From contig PLZT01000556.1 of assembly GCA_003152255.1 (NCBI GenBank), forward strand, positions 1 through 6,321: a stretch of 6,321 nt of DNA, in the 5' to 3' direction. The notes beneath the pieces were generated by a model, which had not been told where the DNA came from, did no database searches, and saw only the letters and a list, made by a program, of their open reading frames with translations. The translations under genes were made by a program, and so were the position numbers. The stretch's first letter is position 1. Each line of letters begins with the position of its first letter. Source of the DNA: Methylocystaceae bacterium (lineage in GTDB: Bacteria; Pseudomonadota; Alphaproteobacteria; Rhizobiales; Beijerinckiaceae). This document shows, piece after piece, positions 1 through 6,321 of this stretch.

Positions 1-84
1 GCGGCGGACCGGCGCGGGGGCGGGCTCCACGCGTTGCGGCTCGAACGCGCGGCGGGCCGGCGCGCCGGCGGGTTCGGCGATGTC
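1..84 (-). other. Start of a Pro/Ala/Arg-rich, probably disordered stretch
   Basis: After VYD the composition changes abruptly: the last 28 visible residues include AEPAGAPARRAF and VEPAPAPVRR, with seven prolines compared with three in the preceding ~2080 residues. This marks the end of the helical rod and the start of a flexible linker or tail. The frame remains open to base 1, so the protein continues beyond the window. Confidence 0.8.
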
Positions 85-3000
85 GTACACGCGGCCCGAG
101 CGCGCCACGATGTCGGTCAGTTCGTTGAGCGCCTTGACCTGATCGCCGACGACGCGGCGCAGCGCCGAGGCCTGTTCGGCGGTCTCGCGCGGCAGTTCCT
201 GCGCCCCGCGCCGCACTTCCTCCCGCGTCGTCTCCAGCTCGCGGTGAATCTCCTGCGCGAGGCCGCGGATCTCTCCGGCGGCGGCGTTGAACTTCTCGCT
301 CGCCTGGGCGAACACGCTGGAGAGTTCGTTATTGGCCTGCTCATAGGCGGCGCGCATCGCGGCGGCCGTGCGGGCGCGCTCCTGCTCGGCGGCGGTTCGC
401 ACCGCGCCGAAGCGTTCGTCGACGATATCGGCGGTCTCCTGCGTCGTCTTTTCGATGACGCCGCCAATATCGCGCGCCCGCGCCTCGACGTTGCGCAGGC
501 TATCGTCCATCAGGCCCGAGAACGACGCCAGCGCGCCCTCGAATTCGCCCTGCTTCGTCTCGATCAGCGAGACGAGCCCGGCCAGCGACTGGCGCCGCGC
601 CTCGAACGCCGAGTCGAGCGCGCTTTGGCTGCGCGTCAGTTGCGAGGCGCTTTGCGCCAGCGATTGCGAATGCGTCTCCATCGCGCCGACGATGGAGGTC
701 GCCTCGCCGAGCGCGCCGCCGGCGATGGCGTCGAGCGCGCTGACCTGTTTCGCCACCGTGTCGATCGCGGTCTGGAAGTCGCTCAAGCGCACGCCGAGCG
801 TCGCTTCATGCTTGGCGAGATCGCCGCCCGCGCGGTCGACGATGTTTTGCAGCGAGCCGTTGGTGCGCGACAGGCTGTCGAGCAGGGCCGGCAATTCGGC
901 GCGCAGCTTGTCGTTGGTCGCGATCATCGAGGCGACCGACGTCTTGGCGCCCGCGTCGAGCGCTTGCGTCAGCGCCCGCGTCGACAAATCGATCGCGCCG
1001 ACCATCTCCGCGCGCTTCTCGCCGAGATGTTCGACGATCGAGGCGGCGCGGTTGGCGATCGTGTTGGCGACGAGTTCGCCGACGCTCGCCAGTTCGCGCG
1101 TCACTTCGCCGCCGCGCGCGCCGAGCACCTCGTGGATATGTTCGAGACGCTCCTCCAGCGACGTGGAGATTTCGCCGACGCGCTGGCCGAGCGCCTGCCC
1201 GAGATCGCCGGTGCGGGCGTGCAGCGTGGCGTCGAGTTCGCGCCGCGCGGCGGCGAGCGTGTCGTTGATCTCGGCGACGCGCGAGCCGATGGTCTCGACC
1301 ACGAGGCGCCCGCGCTCGGAGATTTCGCCCGACACCTGATCGAGCCGCTGGACCACCTTGGTCTCGAAGGCGTCGATGCGGCTGTCGAGCGCGCCGGCGA
1401 TTTCCTCGGCCCGCGCGCCGAGCGTGTCGTTGATCTCCCGCGCCTTGCCGGAGAGCTTGTCGGTCAGTTCGCCGGAGCGGGCGAGGATGGTCTCGTCGAT
1501 TTCCCGCGTGGTCTGGGACAGCTTGCCGATCAACGCGTCGGAGCGGTCGAGAAGCGCGTCGTCGAGCGCCCGCGCCCTGCTGTCGAGCGAGGTCGTAAGC
1601 TCGCCGGAGCGCGCGGCCAGGTTTTCGTCGATTTCGCGCGTGGCGCCGGACAGTCTGTCGATCAACGCGCTGGAGCGGCCGAGAAGGGCCTGGTCGAGCG
1701 CCCGCGTCTTGCTGTCGAGCGAGGTCGCGAGTTCGCCGGAGCGCGCGGCCAGGGTCTCGTCGATCTCCCGCGTGGCGCCGGACAGTTTGTCGATCAGCGT
1801 GCTGGAGCGGCCGAGAAGCGCCTCGTCCAGCGCCCGCGTCCTGTTGTCGAGCGAGGTCGTAAGCTCGCCCGAGCGGGCGGCCAGGGTTTCGTCGATCTCC
1901 TTGATCTTGGCCTCCAGCGCGCCCGTCGTCGTCAGCGCGCCCTCGCTGAAGGCGCGCGCCACGTCGATGGCGTGCTTGGCCAGCGTATCGTGAAGCTTTT
2001 TGCCGCCGACCGCGAGCCCCGCGTCGAGACGGCCGGCCAGCGAGTCGATCCGGTCGCCGGTCTCCTGGAGGCGCGTGTTCGACACGTTTTCGAAGGCGCC
2101 GATTTTCTCGTCGAGCGCGTTGGTGATGTTCGTCGCGTGATCGCCGAGCTTGCCGACCAGCGCGTCGCCCTTGCTGGCGATCGTGTTGTCGATCGCCGCG
2201 AAGCCGCGCACGACTTCGGTCGAAATCTTGTCGGCCGTCTCGCCGAGCCGACGCGCCGCCGCGACGCCCTGGGCGTCCAGCGTCTCGACCAGCCTGCCGC
2301 CGCGCTCGACGATGGTCTCCTCGATGACGCGCAGCTTGCCGTCCAGCTCCTCGCCGAAATGGCGGGAGTTGTCGCCGAGCCGCGAGGCGATCTGCTCCGA
2401 CTCGGAGGCGATACGCTCCACCAGCGCTTCGCCGCGCCGCGAGATCGACTCCTCGATGGCGTGAAGATGTTCGCCGACGTTCGCGCCGATATGGCGCGAG
2501 GCGTGGTCGAGACGCGCGGCGAGAGTCTCCGACTCCGAGGCGAGGCGCTCAACCAGCGATTCGCCGCGCCGCGTGATCGACTCCTCGATCGCCTGAATAT
2601 GTCCGCCGACGTTCTCGCCGATATGGCGCGAGGCGTCGCCCAGACGCGTGGCGAGATTTTCCGACTCCGAGGCGAGGCGCTCCACCAGCGCTTCGCCGCG
2701 CCGCGTGATCGACTCCTCGATAGCCTGAAGCTTTCCGCCGACATTCTCGCCGACATGGCGCGAGGCGTCGTCGAGGCGCGTGGCGAGAGTCTCCGACTCC
2801 GACGCGAGGCGTTCGACCAGCGCTCCGCCGCGCCGCGTGATCGTCTCGTCGATCGCCTGAAGTTGTCCGCCGATGTTCTCGCCGATATGGCGCGAGGCGT
2901 CGTCGAGACGCGTGGCGAGACGCTCCGACTCCGAGGCGAGTCGCTCGACCATCGCGTCGCCGCGCGTCGTCACATTGTGTTCCAGCGCGGCCAATTTCTC

Positions 3001-6000
3001 GGCGACGACGGGGCCGCGCACGGAAATCACATTGTCGACCGCGCCAAGGCTCTCGCCGATCCGCTCCGACAGATTTTGCGCGTGCTCGTCGATGCGTTCG
3101 GTCAACGCGCCGCCTTCGCGCAGCAGCGAGCGCTCGAACAAATGCAGATGATCGGCCAGCTCCCTGGCGATATGGTCGCCGCGCGCCGCGAGGGTCCGCG
3201 CGACCTCCTTGCCCTGATCGACGACGGCGCCCTCGAACGCCTTGAACCCGTCGCTCAGCGTCTCGTTGACGCGCTCGCCCTGCACGGCGAGGGCGACCAC
3301 GGCGTCGCTGGCCGTCGCCGCGAAACGATCCTGGATCGTCGCCGTATGCTCCGCGAGCGCCGATCCCGCCTGCTCCACCGTGTCCCGCAACGAGGCGCGC
3401 AACGCCTCGCCATGCGCGGTAAACCGCTCCTTGGCCTCGTCGCGCTGCGACTCCAGCAGGCTGGAGAGCTGCTCGCCATGCGCGCCGAGCGTCTCGACGC
3501 GTTCGCTCAGAAGATCGTCGATGCGGCCGGCGTGTTCGGCGACCTTGGCGACGGCGGCGTCGCCATGCTCGCGCACGCTCGCCTCGAAGGCCGCGAGTCC
3601 GCCCTTCAGCGCCTCGCTCACGCGCTCGCCCCGCGCGCCGACATTGGTCGCGACGAGCTCCGACGCCGCCCCGACCTTGTCCTCGAATTCGGCGAGGCGC
3701 GTGACGATCGTCTCGCGCGCCGCGGCTTCGCGCTCCACCACGGTCGCCGCGACGGCCTGGCTCTGACGGGTGATGACTTCCTCGAAGGCGGAGAGCTTTT
3801 CAGCCACAAGCGCGCCGGCGCGCTCGCTGCTCTCGGAGATCCGCGCGCCGGCGCGTTCACTGCTCTGCGAGATTTGCGCGCCCGCGCGTTCGCTGTTCTC
3901 GGATAGTTGCGTGCTCGCGCGTTCGACGTTCTCCAAAATTTGCGTGCTGGCGCGTTCGCTGCTCTCCAGGATTCGCGTGCTGGCGCGTTCGATGTTCTCG
4001 AAGATTTGCGCGCTGGCGCGTTCGCTGCCCCGCGCGAGAAACTCGCTGGCCTGCTGGCTGGCGCTTGAGACCGTCGACGCCGCGCGTTCGCTCGCCTGCG
4101 TGAGTTCGGCGCCGACGCGCTCGCTCGCCTCGGCGACGCGCGCGACGATGGCCTCGCCGTGACGGCCGAAGCCTTCCTCGAACGACGCCAGCCCCTCGGT
4201 CAGCGCGAGCGAAAGCTGGTCGGCGTGTTCGGCCACCTTGGAGACCGCGCCGTCGCTGGCGCCGACCACCTTCTCCTCGAATTCGGCGATGCGGCTCGCC
4301 AGCCCGGTTTGCACCTTGTCGCCATGCTCCACCAGCCGGCCTGCGGCCTCGCCGCTGGCGCCGACCACCTTCTCCTCGAATTCGGCGATGCGGCTCGCCA
4401 GCCCGGTTTGCACCTTGTCGCCATGCTCCGCGAGCCGCCCGGCGGCCGCGAAACTGGCGTCGACCACCTTTTCCTCGAATTGGGCGATGCGGCTCGCCAG
4501 CCGCGTTTGAACCCTGTCGCCCTCCTCCGCGAGCCGGCCGGCGGCGTCGCCGCTGGCGACAAGCACCTTTTCCTCGAACGCGGCGATGCGGTCCGTGAGC
4601 GCGCCGTGAATCTTGTCGCCCTGCTCGACGATTCGGTGGGCGGCGTCGCCGCTGGCGCCCACCACCATCTCCTCGAATTCGGCGACGCGGTGCGTCAGCC
4701 GCTCCTGAATCTGGTCGCCCGCCTTGACCAGCCGGCCGGCGGCGTCGCCGCTGGTCCCGACCACCTTATGCTCGAATTCGGCGAGGCCCTGTGTCAGCGC
4801 GCTCGCCGCGCGGTCGCTTTGCTCGGCGACGAGGGCGACGAGTTCGTCGCCGCGGCGTCCGACGTTGGCCTCGACGCCGGCGAGCTGCTCGCCGAGAACC
4901 TCGCCGAGGCGCTGGCCCTGTTGCGCCAGCCGCTGGGCGACTTCCTCGCCGCTGCGCTCGAAACTCGCCTCGAAGGCGTTGAGCTTCTCGGCCAGCGCGC
5001 CGACGGCGAGATCGCTGCGTTCGGCGACGCGGTTGGCGATGTCCTCGCCGTGCCGGCCGAAACCTTCCTCGAACGCCGCGAGCCCTTCGGCCAAAGCGGT
5101 GGCCACCAGGTCGCCATGTTCGGCGACGCGATTAACCGTGTCGGCCGAGGCCGTCGTGACGGTTTGCTCGAAGGCCGCGAGTCCATCGGTCAGCGCGACG
5201 GCGACGCGATCGCCATGTTCGGCGACGCGGCGCCCGGTCTCGTTCGTGGCCGTCGCGACCGTTTGCTCGAACGCCGCGAGCCCTTCGGCCAGCGCGCCGG
5301 CGACGCGGTCGCCATGCTCGCCGACATGCCGCGCCGCGTCGGTCGCGCGTTCCGTGACGACGCTCTCAAACGCCGCGAGCCGTTCGGTCAGCGTCCCGGC
5401 CGCGCGGTCGCTCTCCTGGGCGACGCGGTTCGCGGTCTCGCTCGTGGCCGTCGTGACCGATTGCTCGAAAGCGGCGAGTTGTTCGGCGAGCGCGCCGGCC
5501 ACGCGGTCGCCATGTTCGCCGACGCGGTTCGCCGCGTCGCTCGCGCGCTCCGTGACAAGGTTTTCGAAGGCGGCGATCTGTTCGGAGAGCGCCGATTGCA
5601 CATGCGCGCCGCGGCCCGTCACGCGCTCGGCGATTTCGGCGCCCTGGGCCAGCACGATCTGCTCGAACGCGCGCAAGCGTTCGGCCAGGGTTTCGGTCAC
5701 GCGGTCGCCCTGCACGCCAATCGCGCTCACGGCGTCGACGGCGACAGCCGCGAAACGCTCCTGCACGGCGTTGGCGTGTTCGCCAAGCTGCAGGGCGGTC
5801 TGGGACAAATCGCGCGTCAGATTCTCGTGCAGCGCCTGGCCGCGCGACGCGAAGTCGTCGCGCGCGACCTGGTGGGCGGCGGACAGCAAGGCGTTGAGCT
5901 GACTCTCGGCGTCCTCGAACACGGTGCGCGCGCCTTCGACATGTTCGCGCACCCGCGCGGCGAGCCGCTCGGCGGAATCGGCCAGCGACGCGTCGAGCGC

Positions 6001-6321
6001 GCCGCCTTGCGTCGAGAGCGTTTCTTCGAGCCGCCCGCTCACATCGGCGAGCCGCGTCGCGAGACGATCGTTCTCGCCGCCGATGGTTTGCGACAATCGC
6101 AGGCCAAGCGCCTCGATGCGCTGGACCACGCTGGAGCTATGATCGTCGAAGCCGCGCGTCAGCGTGTCGCCGACGACGGCGAGGCTCGACTCGATATCGC
6201 CGACGCCCTTGGCGAAGCGCTGCGCCACGCCGTCGCTCGCCGCGCCGATCTTTTGCGCGACTTCGTCGCCGGTTTGCGCGAGCGCCGCGACCAGCCGGTC
6301 GCTATGACCGAAGAACTGCCG
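1..6321 (-). CDS. Giant hendecad-repeat coiled-coil protein, internal fragment (GPR/RgsE-like polar growth protein candidate)
   Basis: One minus-strand frame is open across the entire window: 2107 codons, no stop, and neither gene end present. Translated codon by codon, it starts RQFFGHSDRLVAAL and ends EPAPAPVRR. It is rich in Ala, Glu, Arg, Leu, Val, Asp and Gly, with no Cys or Trp, two Tyr, and only three Pro before the last ~25 residues, as expected for a continuous helix. Tandem repeats of 33, 11 and 44 residues (all multiples of 11) point to hendecad coiled coil of the apolipoprotein A1/A4/E type. No transmembrane segment, signal peptide or catalytic motif is visible. Known family: Agrobacterium GPR (about 2100 residues) and Sinorhizobium RgsE are giant coiled-coil proteins of similar size at the growing pole. 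Inference: this is a homologue acting as a polar scaffold. Alternatives are another large structural or SMC-like coiled-coil protein. The reading frame is near certain; the function is moderate to weak. Confidence 0.95.
85..1413 (-). other. Less repetitive C-terminal helical region
   Basis: About 443 residues, still strongly helical in composition but without precise tandem repeats. It begins with degenerate 22-mers (RLDQVSGEISERGRLVVETI, VGEISTSLEERLEHIHEVL), then loses periodicity. Two prolines (codons 889-891 in AELPALL and 190-192 in QELPRETAEQ) and both tyrosines of the window (codons 343-345 and 85-87) are here. The distal end reads QELPRETAEQASALRRVVGD, then QVKALNELTDIVARSGRVYD, and looks like a defined conserved block rather than a repeat; I recall similar wording at the end of large coiled-coil proteins of Hyphomicrobiales but could not check it. 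It probably carries specific partner or targeting contacts, by inference from its loss of repetitiveness. Confidence 0.7.
1414..1875 (-). repeat. 44-residue (132-bp) coding tandem repeat, family 2, 3 full units plus a 22-residue half unit
   Basis: Units 1744-1875, 1612-1743 and 1480-1611 are followed by a half unit at 1414-1479. The consensus begins RSGELTTSLDSRTRALDEAL, continues LGRSSALIDKLSGATRE and ends IDETLAA. The DNA anchor AGCGAGGTCG (plus strand) recurs at 1586, 1718 and 1850, exactly 132 bp apart. The unit is itself a pair of related 22-mers, each beginning with RS (RSGEL and RSSAL). The half unit reads RSGELTDKLSGKAREINDTL, apparently a fusion of the start and end of a full unit. 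The sequence is distinct from family 1, so the two 44-residue arrays were probably amplified separately from a common 11/22-residue ancestor. Confidence 0.92.
1876..2283 (-). other. Helical linker between the two 44-residue arrays
   Basis: One hundred and thirty-six residues without proline between the two 44-residue families. Phrases such as VVRGFAAIDNTIASKGDALV and LDEKIGAFENVSNTRLQETG recall degenerate versions of both the 33- and 44-residue units, but there is no clean tandem period. The last ~22 residues (ending in KIKEIDETLAA) already match the second half of the family 2 unit that follows, so that array has a half-unit at its start. Confidence 0.75.
2284..2943 (-). repeat. 44-residue (132-bp) coding tandem repeat, family 1, 5 units
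   Basis: Five contiguous 132-bp units: 2812-2943, 2680-2811, 2548-2679, 2416-2547 and 2284-2415. The consensus begins RLASESETLATRLDDASRH, continues IGENVGGxLQAIEESITRR and ends GEALVE. The His codon of SRH falls at 2887, 2755, 2623, 2491 and 2359, exactly 132 bp apart, so no indels have occurred. The last unit is the most diverged (RIASESEQIASRLGDNSRHF). Forty-four residues equals four hendecads. Unlike the 33-residue units, Phe is absent from the core in all but that last unit. Confidence 0.93.
2944..3795 (-). other. Diverged 33-residue repeats and duplicated module between the hendecad array and the first 44-residue array
   Basis: About 284 residues linking the 11-residue array to the first 44-residue array. 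The first part still shows the 33-residue pattern: RLAEFEDKVGAASELV is followed 33 residues later by GLAAFEASVREHGDAA, and RGERVSEALKGGLAAFE matches the array consensus. The middle (about 3200-3450: EAKERFTAHGEALRASL, IQDRFAATASDAVVALAVQG, ERVNETLSDGFKAFEG) is recognisably homologous to the segment around 5640-5870. Near its end is an isolated proline (codon 3010-3012, in SVRGPVVAEK), one of only three before the C-terminal tail. It could mark a kink or hinge between two rod sections. Confidence 0.8.
3796..4125 (-). repeat. 11-residue (33-bp) hendecad tandem repeat, 10 units (7 highly similar)
   Basis: Ten back-to-back 11-residue units. The seven most regular span 3796-4026; examples are SERASAQIFEN, IERASTRILES, SERASTQILEN, VERASTQLSEN, SERAGAQISQS, SERAGARISES and SERAGALVAEK. 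Three looser units precede them (SERVGAELTQA, SERAASTVSSA, SQQASEFLARG; 4027-4125). ER recurs at positions 2-3 and Ala at position 4, with an aliphatic residue at position 8 in most units. This is the bare hendecad, and it shows directly that 11 residues is the basic period of the whole protein. Confidence 0.93.
4141..5724 (-). repeat. 33-residue (99-bp) coding tandem repeat, 15 clear units plus 1 degenerate
   Basis: Sixteen consecutive 99-bp units without a single insertion or deletion. Unit starts (highest base) are 5724 (degenerate), 5625, 5526, 5427 and so on in steps of 99 to 4239. A typical unit begins RVAEHGDRVAGALAEGLAAF and continues with E, then a hydroxyl/acidic stretch such as QTVTTATSETAN. 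Nearly every unit has one Phe at about position 20 in an AFE or EFE context, and GD at positions 6-7. Thirty-three residues equals three hendecads, the apolipoprotein-type 11-residue period. Two subfamilies are visible: early units with GLAAFEQTV and late units (about 4240-4800) with RIAEFEEKVVGAS. Register was checked at both ends of the array and at several internal units. Confidence 0.93.
4254..4429 (-). repeat. Pair of identical 77-bp direct repeats inside the 33-residue array
   Basis: Bases 4254-4330 and 4353-4429 are identical over 77 bp at an offset of exactly 99 bp, flanked by mismatches (4253 T versus 4352 C; 4331 A versus 4430 G). Both encode the core DKVQTGLASRIAEFEEKVV plus neighbouring residues. 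Adjacent units at about 4452 and higher have diverged at several bases. This is the most recently duplicated or gene-converted pair seen in the array. Confidence 0.95.
5725..6321 (-). other. Degenerate helical segment preceding the 33-residue array
   Basis: The first 199 visible residues of the protein. They are predicted helical from composition, with no proline, and carry loosely repetitive phrases such as RLATRLADVSGRLEETL and RLAARVREHVEGARTVFEDA. No precise tandem period can be fixed by eye. The end of the segment (residues about 150-199, containing DDFASRGQALHENL and QERFAAVAVDAVSAI) resembles a second stretch near 3300-3450, which indicates an old internal duplication. No hydrophobic stretch long enough to span a membrane is present, so any membrane anchor would have to lie further upstream. 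Confidence 0.75.

Noticed and set aside
400..900. Methyl-accepting chemotaxis receptor signalling domain (Ala/Ser/Gln-rich helices such as SQSLAQSASQLTRSQSALD)
   Set aside because: No HAMP domain and no conserved receptor hairpin tip motif are visible. The similarity is generic helical composition.
1932..2756. Minus-strand ORF of 274 codons and several shorter ones (117-467, 4200-4562, 4794-5186)
   Set aside because: All lie in one alternative minus frame. Their products are Arg/Ser/Pro-rich frame-shifted readings of the repeats, whereas the chosen frame is open across all 6321 bases and gives a consistent coiled coil.
34..3906. Long plus-strand ORF of 1290 codons
   Set aside because: It is exactly antisense, codon for codon, to the continuous minus-strand frame. 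Its Arg/Asp/Gly/His-rich product has no coherent domain and only mirrors the repeats. Its length follows from the rarity of CTA, TTA and TCA codons in the real gene.
3796..5724. CRISPR array or intergenic tandem repeats (33-bp and 99-bp periods)
   Set aside because: The repeats are contiguous without unique spacers, diverge mainly in a codon-compatible way, and are multiples of 3 that keep the reading frame.
368..5902. Series of Ser/Ala/Arg-rich plus-strand ORFs in another frame (for example 368-1339, 1358-1993, 4724-5902)
   Set aside because: Low-complexity shadows of the same repeat DNA, with no plausible ribosome binding sites, and fully overlapped by the minus-strand coding frame.
1..6321. 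True apolipoprotein or eukaryotic motor protein, as automatic annotation may suggest
   Set aside because: The resemblance is only the 11/22/33-residue amphipathic periodicity. There is no motor domain or lipoprotein signal, and the context is bacterial high-GC coding DNA.

Overview
The whole window lies inside one very large protein-coding gene read on the minus strand. The minus frame whose codons end on base 6321 and begin on base 1 (in phase throughout, 6321 = 3 x 2107) has no stop codon, so 2107 consecutive residues of one protein are visible. Neither its start codon nor its stop codon is inside the window. I see no second gene, RNA gene, promoter, terminator or mobile element.

The protein is an enormous, almost uninterrupted alpha-helical coiled coil built from repeats whose lengths are all multiples of 11 residues. 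In protein order (high to low coordinate) the layout is: a degenerate helical segment (6321-5725); a strict 33-residue tandem array of 15-16 units (5724-4141); an 11-residue tandem array (4125-3796); a second diverged 33-residue region with an ancient duplicated module (3795-2944); five 44-residue units (2943-2284); a linker helix (2283-1876); three and a half 44-residue units of a different family (1875-1414); a less repetitive C-terminal helical region (1413-85); and the start of a Pro/Ala/Arg-rich disordered stretch that runs off the window (84-1).

The size (over 2107 residues), apolipoprotein A1/A4/E-like 11/22/33-mer periodicity and composition match the giant coiled-coil polarity proteins of Hyphomicrobiales (Rhizobiales): the growth pole ring protein GPR of Agrobacterium and its Sinorhizobium homologue RgsE. 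These organise unipolar growth. The assignment is inference from architecture; the N-terminal part, where a membrane anchor would be expected, is outside the window.

The very high G+C content and near absence of TTA, CTA and TCA codons suggest a high-GC alphaproteobacterium, probably Hyphomicrobiales; I cannot name a genus. The same codon bias leaves the exactly antisense frame open for long distances, producing a misleading 1290-codon plus-strand ORF that should not be annotated as a gene.
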